Shown here: positions 16,684-24,444 of the stretch, in pieces
Layout: each line of letters begins with the position of its first letter
Numbering within the stretch: position 1 is the stretch's first letter
Assembly (NCBI GenBank): GCA_025463765.1
Contig: JAODBC010000028.1
Coordinates: 1-51,664, forward strand
Source: Subtercola sp.
GTDB lineage: Bacteria > Actinomycetota > Actinomycetes > Actinomycetales > Microbacteriaceae
Reading direction: 5' to 3'
DNA length: 51,664 nt
Notes under the pieces: model-generated
Told to the model about the DNA's origin: nothing
The model's database searches: none
Seen by the model: the letters and a program-made list of their open reading frames with translations, nothing else
Program-made: the position numbers and the translations under genes

Positions 16684-17850
16684 GTGACGCGAACCGCCGA
16701 CCCGGCGGCCGCCGGCGGCGGTTCGCGGCCCGGGGCGGGTGGCGTCGGGGTGGCCACCACCAGCGCCACCACTACCGCAGCCGCCCGCGACCCGCGCCGC
16801 CGCGCCCCGAACCGCCGGCTCGTCATCGGCTTCGTGGTGGCGCTCGTCGCGCTGGCGGCCGTGTGCATGCTGAGCCTCGCCGTCGGCTCCCGCTACATCG
16901 CGCCCGACGTCGTGTGGTCGGCGCTCGTGCACTGGATGCAGGGCGGCGCCACCGGTTCGGGCGCCCCGACGGTCGGCGCCGATCCTTCCGCGACCGATGC
17001 CATCGTCGTGATCGACAAGCGCTTGCCGCGCACCCTCCTCGGCCTGCTGGCCGGAATCTGCCTGGCCCTCGGCGGCACCGTGATGCAAGGGCTGACCCGC
17101 AACCCACTCGCCGATCCGGGCATCCTCGGCGTCAACTTCGGTGCCGCCCTGGCCATCGTCGTAGCGATCTCGGTTTTCGGCATCACTGCCCCCTCGCAAT
17201 ACCTCTGGTTCGCCTTCGCCGGCGCAGCGCTCGCCTCGGTTCTCGTCTATGTCGTCGCCTCGGGCGGCCGCGAGGGCACGACGCCCGTCAAACTCGCGCT
17301 GGCGGGAGCCGCTGTCTCGGCCGCGCTCGGCTCGATCATCGTGGCCATCCAGCTCACCAGCACCGAGGCGCTCGACACCCTGCGCTTCTGGCAGGTCGGC
17401 TCGCTCGCCGGCCGGGGCGTGGATGTTCTGGCCTCCGTCACCCCGCTGGCGCTGGCCGGCATCGTGCTCGCCCTGTGCCTGGGCCGCAGCCTGAACGCAC
17501 TGGCCCTCGGCGACGACCTCGCCCGCGGTCTCGGACAACGCGTCGCGCTGTCGCGGCTGCTCGGTGCCGTGGCGATCGTTCTGCTCTGCGGATCGGCCAC
17601 GGCGGCCGTCGGCCCCATCGTGTTCGTGGGGCTCGTCATTCCGCACGTCGCCCGGGCGATCACGGGCCCCGACTACCGGCTCATCCTGCCGTTCTCGCTG
17701 GTGCTCGGGCCGATATTGCTGCTCGGGGCCGACGTGATCGGCCGGGTCATCGCGCTGCCCGGCGAGCTGCAGGTCGGCATCGTCGTCGCCTTCGTGGGCG
17801 CTCCGGTGTTCATCGCCCTCGTGCGGCGCAGACGGTTGGCGTCTCTGTGA
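16684..17850 (+). CDS. Iron-siderophore ABC transporter permease 1 (FecCD family)
   Basis: A 388-aa BtuC/FecCD-type permease with a Gly/Ala/Thr-rich N-terminal leader of about 45 residues and then about nine to ten TM segments. Family signatures are RLPRTLLGLLAGICLALGG, TVMQGLTRNPLADPGILGVN and GPIVFVGLVIPHVARAITG. GTG 16684 has GGAG 8 bp upstream and lies 13 bp after the binding-protein stop. The long upstream extension of this frame overlaps the previous gene and was discarded. It overlaps the next permease by 4 bp (GTGA). Confidence 0.93.
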   Translation: MTRTADPAAAGGGSRPGAGGVGVATTSATTTAAARDPRRRAPNRRLVIGFVVALVALAAVCMLSLAVGSRYIAPDVVWSALVHWMQGGATGSGAPTVGADPSATDAIVVIDKRLPRTLLGLLAGICLALGGTVMQGLTRNPLADPGILGVNFGAALAIVVAISVFGITAPSQYLWFAFAGAALASVLVYVVASGGREGTTPVKLALAGAAVSAALGSIIVAIQLTSTEALDTLRFWQVGSLAGRGVDVLASVTPLALAGIVLALCLGRSLNALALGDDLARGLGQRVALSRLLGAVAIVLLCGSATAAVGPIVFVGLVIPHVARAITGPDYRLILPFSLVLGPILLLGADVIGRVIALPGELQVGIVVAFVGAPVFIALVRRRRLASL

Positions 17851-19046
17851 GCGGCAGCGTGCCGACGCCCCAGATGCGAAGCGACCGCGAGTCGGCCGGC
17901 GGCGTGCTGAACGGTGACCGCGAGCCGGCCGGCCGCGCCGCGAACGGTGTCAGCGAGCCGGCTGGCCTCGCCGCGAACGGTGTCCGCGACAACCGCGCCG
18001 CCGCGGGGAGCACTCCTGCAGACGCGCGCCGACCCGCAGCGCTGCGCCGCCACGGCTCCGCCCGCGAACTGCGGGTCACCCTCGTGCTCGGTGCCGTCAT
18101 CCTCGCGCTCGTGGTGGTGTCGCTCTGCCTCGGGGCGTTCACCCTGAGTGTGCCCGACGTGTTCGGCGCGCTGGCCGGGCGCGGCTCGCGGTCGGCACTG
18201 TTCGTGGTGAACGGGGTGCGCCTGCCCCGGGCATCCGAAGCCCTGCTCGTGGGGGTGTGCCTCGGGCTTTCTGGTGCCCTCTTTCAGTCGATCGTGCGCA
18301 ACCCGCTGGCGAGCCCCGACATCATCGGCATCACCTCGAGCGCGAGCGCCACCGGAATCACGGCGATTCTCGTGCTCGGGCTGAGTGGATTCGCGCTCTC
18401 GGGTGTTGTGCTGGCCGGCGCTCTCGTGGCCGCCGCCGCTATCTACCTGCTCGCCTGGCGCGACGGGGTCAGCGGCTATCGCCTCGTGCTGGTCGGCATC
18501 GGCATCGCGGCGCTGGCCACTGCCGTCGTCTCGTTGCAGCTCACCCGCGGCAGAATCACGGACGTGCAACAGGCCCTGGTCTGGATCACCGGCAGCCTGA
18601 ACAACGCCGGCTGGGCCGAGGTGGTTGTGCTCGGCGCCACGATGGTCGTGCTCGTTCCGGCCACCTTCGCGCAGGCCCGCCGGCTCGACGTGCTGCGGCT
18701 CGGCGACGATTCCGCCGCGGCGCTCGGGGTTTCGCTCGAGCGAACGCGGCTGCTGCTCATCGTCACGGCCGTGGCGCTCGCGGCGGTAGCCGTTTCGGTG
18801 GTCGGCCCGGTCGGGTTCGTCACGCTCGTGTCGGCTCCCATCGCTCGCGGGCTGGTCGGCTCGGGCCGGCTGGCGCTGCTGCCGGCCGCCCTGCTCGGAG
18901 CCGTCGTGATGCTCGCGGCCGACCTGGTGGGGCAGTTCGCCGTGCCCGGCACCTCGTTTCCGGTCGGCGTCGTCACCGGAATCGTGGGCGCCCCCTACCT
19001 GCTCTGGTTGCTGACCAGAACCAACCGCCGTGGCCTGGGAGGCTGA
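17847..19046 (+). CDS. Iron-siderophore ABC transporter permease 2 (FecCD family)
   Basis: A 399-aa second FecCD permease; the two probably form a heterodimer. The first 70 residues are cytoplasmic and include three tandem 11-residue repeats (REPAGRAANGV type). About nine to ten TM segments follow, with GVRLPRASEALLVGVCLGLSG, ALFQSIVRNPLASPDIIGIT and VGPVGFVTLVSAPIARGLVG. The start is GTG 17847, overlapping the upstream stop as GTGA, so translation is coupled. The repeat-bearing leader is unusual for this family. Confidence 0.92.
   Translation: MSGSVPTPQMRSDRESAGGVLNGDREPAGRAANGVSEPAGLAANGVRDNRAAAGSTPADARRPAALRRHGSARELRVTLVLGAVILALVVVSLCLGAFTLSVPDVFGALAGRGSRSALFVVNGVRLPRASEALLVGVCLGLSGALFQSIVRNPLASPDIIGITSSASATGITAILVLGLSGFALSGVVLAGALVAAAAIYLLAWRDGVSGYRLVLVGIGIAALATAVVSLQLTRGRITDVQQALVWITGSLNNAGWAEVVVLGATMVVLVPATFAQARRLDVLRLGDDSAAALGVSLERTRLLLIVTAVALAAVAVSVVGPVGFVTLVSAPIARGLVGSGRLALLPAALLGAVVMLAADLVGQFAVPGTSFPVGVVTGIVGAPYLLWLLTRTNRRGLGG
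17886..17984 (+). repeat. Three 33-bp tandem repeats in the permease leader
   Basis: Each unit encodes an 11-residue R/S-E-S/P-A-G-x-A/V-A/L-N-G-V/D block. Units two and three are nearly identical at the DNA level and the first is diverged. Confidence 0.85.
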
Positions 19047-19047
19047 C

Positions 19048-19917
<870 letters not shown>

Positions 19918-20246
19918 GAGAGTGACACGTTCGGCGCCAGCATGATCTGCCTGGCCGAGCTCCATTTCGGTGTCGAGGCCGCGCCAGACGCTATTTCTCG
20001 CGCTGACCGCACCCGCCGTTTGTCGCGCCTGAGAGGCGCCTTCGACTGGGTGCCGTTTGATGAGTACGCGGCCGAGGCGTACGGCGTATTCGCCGCCACG
20101 GTTTCGCGCACGCGACCCGGCCACGCGCGCAGCAAAGACATCATGATCGCCGCTCAGGCTTATTCGCTCGGCGTTCCGCTGATGACTCGTAATGTCAAAA
20201 ACTTCGAACTCATCAGCCACACGTGCAGATCATCGGAGCCGAATGA
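19918..20246 (+). pseudogene. Remnant of a VapC-type PIN-domain toxin
   Basis: The frame starting E-S-D-T-F-G-A-S-M-I and continuing CLAELHFGVEAA...FDEYAAEAYGVFAA, HARSKDIMIAAQAYSLGVPLMTRNVKNFELI is the central and C-terminal part of a PIN endonuclease domain (the E of A-E-L and the D of S-K-D-I are the usual acidic positions). The N-terminal strand with the first catalytic Asp is missing: the sequence begins right at the stop of the ATPase gene. Near 20220 the frame loses its expected end, and one base shift restores VQIIGAE-stop at 20246. No antitoxin gene is visible. It is therefore truncated and frameshifted. Confidence 0.65.
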
Positions 20247-20306
20247 CGCCGCTCTCCGCCGACTGAAGTTCACTATCGGCGGCTTTCGACTGTCGGTGGT
20301 CTGGTC

Positions 20307-21098
20307 ATGCCCGGCCTACCCTTGATGAATGCCGATGCGCCGAGGATGCCCGTGATCACCGCCGGCGTCGATCTCGCCGCCGAGCCGAAGGGAACGGCGC
20401 TCGCCGTCATTGAGTGGATGCCCGGCTCCGCGGTTCTGCGCGCCCTTCGCTTAGGCGTCGCCGACGAGGCGATCGTGTTGGTGGCCGCCCGATGCGACAA
20501 GCTCGGAATCGACTGCGCCCTCGGCTGGCCAGACGATTTCGTCGCCTTCGTTGCGGGGCACGCCGCACATGATGTGCTCGCGGCCGACGCCGACGGCGCG
20601 ATGGCCTGGCGCCGCACACTCGCCTATCGCGCGACCGACCGCGAGGTTCGGGAGGTCACCGGGCGCTGGCCGCTGAGCGTCTCGACCGATCGGCTCGGCC
20701 TCACCGCGATGAGGTGTGCGGGTCTGCTCGAGCGCCTGCGGGCATCCGGAATCGACGTGGACCGGGCCGGTGCCGGCCGCATCGCTGAGGTCTACCCCGC
20801 GGCATCCCTGCGGCTCTGGGGATTCACGACGGCAGGCTATCGCACCGAACCTGCCCGTCGCGCCGAGCTCGTCGTCGCGGTGCAGGGCGAGGCCCCGTGG
20901 CTCGATCTGGCCGAATTCGAGCCGCTGATGCGTGCCTCGACCGATGCCTTCGATGCCGTCATCGCCGCCCTGGCCACGCGCGCCGCCGCGCTCGGCCGCT
21001 CGACCGTCGCTCCGCTCCGGATGCTCGAGCAGGCCCACCGCGAAGGCTGGGTAGCCCTGCCGACCGGTTCGCTCGCCGACCTGATCGACCCCGCCTAG
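20307..21098 (+). CDS. DUF429-family protein (predicted RNase H-like fold)
   Basis: A 263-aa DUF429 protein. It opens with a GVDLAAEPKGTALAVIEW strand-loop-strand like RNase H-fold nucleases, then IDCALGWPDDFVAFVA, the YRATDREVREVTGRWPLSVSTDRLG segment, AEVYPAASLRLWG and a C-terminal DAFDAVIAALATRAAALG helix. Conserved acidic residues (D in GVD, D in IDCALG, D in DAFDA) fit a metal site. Three starts are possible (20307, 20325, 20346); the conserved part begins at residue 18 of the longest form. No activity is established for this family. Confidence 0.82.
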   Translation: MPGLPLMNADAPRMPVITAGVDLAAEPKGTALAVIEWMPGSAVLRALRLGVADEAIVLVAARCDKLGIDCALGWPDDFVAFVAGHAAHDVLAADADGAMAWRRTLAYRATDREVREVTGRWPLSVSTDRLGLTAMRCAGLLERLRASGIDVDRAGAGRIAEVYPAASLRLWGFTTAGYRTEPARRAELVVAVQGEAPWLDLAEFEPLMRASTDAFDAVIAALATRAAALGRSTVAPLRMLEQAHREGWVALPTGSLADLIDPA

Positions 21099-21115
21099 CG
21101 GAGCGGGCGGGTACA

Positions 21116-21153
21116 GAAAAGCCTCACCCTGCGTAGAAGCCGCAAGGCGAGGC
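21116..21153 (-). terminator. Terminator downstream of tRNA-Phe
   Basis: On the minus strand GCCTCGCC (21146-21153) pairs with GGTGAGGC (21121-21128), with one G-T wobble, and TTTTCT follows. It lies 3 bp after the tRNA-Phe 3' end. Confidence 0.7.
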
Positions 21154-21155
21154 AG

Positions 21156-21228
21156 TGGCTCCGACCGGCATCGATCCGGTGACCTTTCGATTTTCAGTCG
21201 AACGCTCTACCAACTGAGCTACAGAGCC
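21156..21228 (-). tRNA. tRNA-Phe (GAA)
   Basis: A 73-nt cloverleaf. The acceptor 5' GGCTCTG pairs with 3' CGGAGCC, discriminator A. The D-arm is AGCTCAGTTGGTAGAGC, the anticodon loop CTGAAAA carries GAA, and the T-arm has GGATCGATGCC. CCA is not encoded. Confidence 0.95.
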
Positions 21229-21255
21229 GAAGAGCGCGAGGCCCTCCAGAGGCCG

Positions 21256-21278
21256 AAAAACCCTTCCCGAAGGAAGGG
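21256..21278 (-). terminator. UUCG-tetraloop terminator between tRNA-Asp and tRNA-Phe
   Basis: On the minus strand CCCTTCC-TTCG-GGAAGGG is followed by TTTTT: a 7-bp stem capped by an extra-stable UUCG loop. It should end transcripts from tRNA-Glu/tRNA-Asp before tRNA-Phe. Confidence 0.85.
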
Positions 21279-21292
21279 CACTCGAACCTTTG

Positions 21293-21366
21293 CGACCCTG
21301 ACCGGACTTGAACCGGCGACCTCCGCCGTGACAGGGCGGCGCGCTAACCAACTGCGCTACAGGGCC
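21293..21366 (-). tRNA. tRNA-Asp (GTC)
   Basis: A 74-nt cloverleaf. The acceptor GGCCCTG pairs with CAGGGTC (one wobble), discriminator G. The anticodon loop CTGTCAC carries GTC, and the T-loop is GGTTCAAGTCC. It is followed by a strong terminator. Confidence 0.95.
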
Positions 21367-21437
21367 AAACTTGTGAAATTGTGTTGCTGACCATCCGTTG
21401 TCGGGTGGCCCCAGAAGAGCCTACCCTACGCGAGCTG

Positions 21438-21510
21438 TGACCCCAACGGGATTCGAACCCGTGCTACTGCCGTGAAAGGGCAGCGTCCTAGGCCGCTAAA
21501 CGATGGGGCC
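21438..21510 (-). tRNA. tRNA-Glu (TTC)
   Basis: A 73-nt cloverleaf. The acceptor GGCCCCA pairs with TGGGGTC, discriminator A. The anticodon loop CTTTCAC carries TTC, and the T-loop is GGTTCGAATCC. It is first in a Glu-Asp-Phe minus-strand tRNA series. Confidence 0.95.
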
Positions 21511-21613
21511 GTTTTGACAACTCAACGAGTATGCCACATCGCCGGGGCCGCCGCCAATTCGCTTACGCGCCGGGCGAGGCGGCTGCGGCGCCGAGGGCGT
21601 CATGGTCGGCAAA

Positions 21614-21661
21614 CGCACCCTTTGGAGCATCCGCGCCCGTTCGAAAGGGTGCGGATGCTCC
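21614..21661. repeat. Mutually exclusive hairpins downstream of ppa
   Basis: GGAGCATCCGC plus CCC (21624-21638) pairs with GGG plus GCGGATGCTCC (21647-21661). Alternatively CGCACCCTTT (21614-21623) pairs exactly with AAAGGGTGCG (21644-21653). The two helices share bases and cannot coexist. No T-run follows on the minus strand. Confidence 0.7.
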
Positions 21662-21739
21662 GAAGTGGGGCGGATGCTGGCGACAGCTGGTCGCGAGCGG
21701 CGACACCGGCGCCTGTGGCACAAAGTGCGCGACGGGAGC

Positions 21740-22234
21740 CTAGTGCGCGCCCTCGGAGGCCAGCTTGGTGATGCCGTTCTGGATGATCTGCTCGGCATCT
21801 TCGGCAGAGCCCCAGCCCTCGGTCTTGACCCATTTGCCGGGCTCGAGGTCTTTGTAGTGCTCGAAGAAGTGCTCGATTTCACCACGCAACTGCGAGGGAA
21901 TGTCCGAGACATCCTGAATCGAAGCCCAGCGCGGGTCTTTCGCCGGAACAGCGATGACCTTCGAGTCGATACCGGCCTCGTCGGTCATGTTGAACACGCC
22001 CACGGGTCGAACCTTCACGCCCACGCCGGGGAAGACGGGGTACTCGAGCAGCACCAGCACGTCGACGGGGTCACCGTCGAGGCCGAGGGTGTTCTCGAAG
22101 AAGCCGTAGTCGGTGGGGTAGACGAACGAGGTGAAGAGCACGCGGTCGAGGTACACCCGGCCGGTTTCGTGGTCGACTTCGTACTTGTTGCGGCTTCCCT
22201 TGGGAATCTCGATGACGGCGTCGTAACTGGCCAT
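21740..22234 (-). CDS. ppa: Inorganic pyrophosphatase
   Basis: A 164-aa family I soluble pyrophosphatase, which hydrolyses PPi to two phosphates and drives biosynthetic reactions. Visible signatures are [28 protein letters not shown] and the metal-binding [10 protein letters not shown] motif with its Asp residues. [11 protein letters not shown] is also present. ATG 22234 is preceded by GAAGGAG. It is divergent from tilS across 52 bp. Confidence 0.97.
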   Translation of the reverse strand: MASYDAVIEIPKGSRNKYEVDHETGRVYLDRVLFTSFVYPTDYGFFENTLGLDGDPVDVLVLLEYPVFPGVGVKVRPVGVFNMTDEAGIDSKVIAVPAKDPRWASIQDVSDIPSQLRGEIEHFFEHYKDLEPGKWVKTEGWGSAEDAEQIIQNGITKLASEGAH

Positions 22235-22286
22235 GACGAAACTGCTCCTTCATTAGTGTCTGCTCAAACTGCAATAACGTTACTGG

Positions 22287-23498
22287 ATGCATCCGTTCGA
22301 ACGCCGCCCCCGCCTCACCCCGGCGATGGCCGACGTGCGCCGCGCCGTTCGTGAGGTGCTCGCCGAGGTGTTGCCGCCCGCGGCCGCGTCGGCGGGAGTG
22401 GATGCCCGGCAGCCCGACGCCGTCGATGCTCCGCCGCCGGCTCCGGATGCCCGGCTCGTGCTCGTCGCCCTGAGTGGCGGCCCCGATTCCCTCGGCCTGG
22501 CAGCCGCTTTCGCCTTCGAGGCGCCGCGTGCAGGCCTCCGCGCCGGCGCCATCATCGTGGACCACGGCCTGCAAGACGCGTCGGCCGAGGTCGCCGCCCA
22601 CGCTGCCGCCCAGGCTCGTGAGCTGGGCTTCGACCCGGTGATCGTCGAACGGGTGGTGGTCGCGGGCGCGAGCAGAGCAGGGCTCAGAGCAGGGACCAGA
22701 GCAGGGTTCGGAGCAGGGCTCAGAGCAGGGCTATCCGAAGCCGTCGGCGAACGCCACATCGGCCCCGGCCCCGGGGCGAGCAGTGCCGACGCCGACCGAT
22801 CTCGCCCGCCGACGGGCGGCCCCGAGGCCGCCGCCCGCACGGCCCGTTACGCGGCCTTCGAGCGCGCCCGGGAGGCCACGGGCGCAGGCCACATCCTGCT
22901 CGCCCACACCCTCGACGACCAGGCCGAGACGGTGCTGCTGGGTCTCGCCCGCGGCTCCGGAGCGAGCAGCCTGAGCGGCATGAGCCGCATCAACGGAGTC
23001 TACGTGCGGCCGCTGCTGGGCATCCACCGGCGAACCCTGCACCAATCGCTCGCCGACCAGGGGCTCGAGGCGTGGCACGATCCGCAGAACGACGACCCGG
23101 CCTACGCTCGAGTGCGCGTGCGGGCCACCGTGCTGCCGCTGCTCGAGGCCGAACTCGGCCCCGGAATCGCCGAGGCTCTCGCGCGAACCGCCGAACTGCT
23201 GCGTGAAGACGATGAGGCACTGGATGCCCTGGCCTCCGAATGGGCGGCCGAAATCGTCGAGCACGCCGAGGCCGGCATCGCCATCGATGTGCACGGCCTC
23301 GCCTCGAACCCGCCAGCACTCGCGCAGCGGATCCTGCGCTACGTGGTCGCCGCCGAGTTCGGCGCCACTCTCTCGCGCACGCAGACCCTCGCGGCCATGC
23401 GGCTCGTGCACGACTGGCACGGGCAGGCCGGCGTTGATCTGCCGGGCATCCGCGTCACCCGCGCCGACGGCCGACTGCTCTTCGCCCGCCGCGCCTGA
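22287..23498 (+). CDS. tilS: tRNA(Ile)-lysidine synthase
   Basis: A 403-aa PP-loop ATPase that converts C34 of the AUA-decoding tRNA-Ile to lysidine. The PP-loop SGGPDSLGLAAAF is at about residues 64-76, the IIVDHGLQ strand follows, then ARYAAFERARE, HTLDDQAETVLLGLARGSG and the NDDPAYARVRVR segment. Between the DHG motif and ARYAAF lies an atypical Gly/Ala insert of about 50 residues, containing five AGLR/AGTR/AGFG units coded by a 12-nt tandem repeat and a G-P-G-P-G stretch. The protein is longer than most actinobacterial TilS (about 330-350 aa). ATG 22287 is the first in frame; a later ATG (22326) is possible. Confidence 0.93.
   Translation: MHPFERRPRLTPAMADVRRAVREVLAEVLPPAAASAGVDARQPDAVDAPPPAPDARLVLVALSGGPDSLGLAAAFAFEAPRAGLRAGAIIVDHGLQDASAEVAAHAAAQARELGFDPVIVERVVVAGASRAGLRAGTRAGFGAGLRAGLSEAVGERHIGPGPGASSADADRSRPPTGGPEAAARTARYAAFERAREATGAGHILLAHTLDDQAETVLLGLARGSGASSLSGMSRINGVYVRPLLGIHRRTLHQSLADQGLEAWHDPQNDDPAYARVRVRATVLPLLEAELGPGIAEALARTAELLREDDEALDALASEWAAEIVEHAEAGIAIDVHGLASNPPALAQRILRYVVAAEFGATLSRTQTLAAMRLVHDWHGQAGVDLPGIRVTRADGRLLFARRA
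22676..22735 (+). repeat. Five 12-bp tandem repeats inside tilS
   Basis: Five GAGCAGGGNYNN units encode the AGxx repeats of the TilS insert. The unit length is a multiple of three, so copy-number change keeps the frame. Confidence 0.9.
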
Positions 23499-23502
23499 TC
23501 GC

Positions 23503-23635
23503 GCCGCCTCAAACCCTGCCGCCTCAAACCGTCGCGCCTGATCGTGCCGCCTCAAACCGTGGCGCCTCAAACCGTGCCACCTCAAACCGCGCCGCCTCAA
23601 ACCGTGCCACCTCGAATCGCGTCGCCTCAAAACAG
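23503..23635 (+). repeat. 15-bp minisatellite after tilS
   Basis: Nine head-to-tail units of a GCCGCCTCAAACCGT motif: eight of 15 bp and one of 13 bp (23533-23545). It starts 5 bp after the tilS stop and fills most of the tilS-hpt gap. It is non-coding, without spacer sequences. Confidence 0.92.
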
Positions 23636-23747
23636 CGGAGATTTCGAGGGGGTGACCCGCCATGGGGCTTACGGGGTCGAATTCTCCTCGCAAATGCCGC
23701 GCGAGACCGCGACCCGGCGCCCAGGCCGCGTTAGGTAGGCTGGCCGC

Positions 23748-24299
23748 ATGGATTCCAGCGACGTCGAAGCCGACCTGTCAAACATTCTGATCACTGAGGC
23801 CGAGATCCACGCGAAGATCGCCGAACTCGCCCGCCGCATCGAGGCCGACTACGCCGGGCAAGACCTGCTGCTGGTGGGCGTGCTGAAGGGCGCGGTCATG
23901 GTGATGGCCGACCTGGCGCGCGAGCTGCACCTGCCGGTGAGCATGGACTGGATGGCCGTCAGCTCCTACGGCAACAGCACGCAGTCGAGCGGTGTGGTGC
24001 GCATTCTGAAAGACCTCGACTCCGAACTCGACGGCCGCACGGTGCTGATCGTCGAAGACATCATCGACTCAGGGCTGACGCTGTCGTGGCTGCTCGCGAA
24101 CCTGCGCTCACGCGGCCCGGCGTCGGTGGAGGTGTGTGCGCTGCTGCGCAAGCCCGACGCCGTGAACATCGAACTGGATGTTCGGTACGTCGGCTTCGAC
24201 ATTCCCAACGAGTTCGTCGTGGGTTACGGCCTCGACTACGCCGAGAAGTACCGCAACCTCAAAGACATCGGCGTGCTGTCGCCGCACATGTACTCCTGA
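23748..24299 (+). CDS. hpt: Hypoxanthine phosphoribosyltransferase
   Basis: A 183-aa purine-salvage enzyme that makes IMP/GMP from hypoxanthine/guanine and PRPP. The PRPP loop [14 protein letters not shown] is present, preceded by [20 protein letters not shown] (PP loop) and the flexible-loop S-S-Y-G-N-S-T, and followed by the base-binding [21 protein letters not shown]. Full length. It is part of the conserved tilS-hpt-ftsH neighbourhood and ends at a bidirectional terminator. An MFS/TetR insert separates it from ftsH. Confidence 0.97.
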   Translation: MDSSDVEADLSNILITEAEIHAKIAELARRIEADYAGQDLLLVGVLKGAVMVMADLARELHLPVSMDWMAVSSYGNSTQSSGVVRILKDLDSELDGRTVLIVEDIIDSGLTLSWLLANLRSRGPASVEVCALLRKPDAVNIELDVRYVGFDIPNEFVVGYGLDYAEKYRNLKDIGVLSPHMYS

Positions 24300-24318
24300 C
24301 CCACGTTCTGCCACACGA

Positions 24319-24367
24319 GATCACAAAAAGTCCCCCAAGAATCGAATCTTGGGGGACTTTTGTGATC
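24319..24367. terminator. Bidirectional terminator between hpt and the first MFS gene
   Basis: GTCCCCCAAGA (24330-24340) pairs with TCTTGGGGGAC (24347-24357) around ATCGAA. It is flanked by AAAAA and TTTT, and the outer bases GATCAC/GTGATC also pair. It can serve both convergent genes. Confidence 0.92.
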
Positions 24368-24368
24368 T

Positions 24369-24444
24369 GAGGCGGGAAGCGCGAACTGAGGCGGGAAGCG
24401 CGAACTGAAGCGGTCAGCGCGAACGGACGAGGGAAGCGCGAACT
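24369..24444. repeat. Four 19-bp tandem repeats at the 3' end of the MFS gene
   Basis: Four head-to-tail units of GAGGCGGGAAGCGCGAACT. Units one and two are identical and three and four are diverged. The array begins inside the hpt terminator and reaches into the MFS stop codon. Confidence 0.9.

Noticed and set aside
16863..17846. N-terminal extension of the second FecCD permease
   Set aside because: The frame is open but overlaps the first permease entirely and is Arg-rich; the GTGA-coupled GTG 17847 is a better start.
23503..24444. CRISPR-like arrays
   Set aside because: The 15- and 19-bp units are head-to-tail with no unique spacers, and no cas genes are present.
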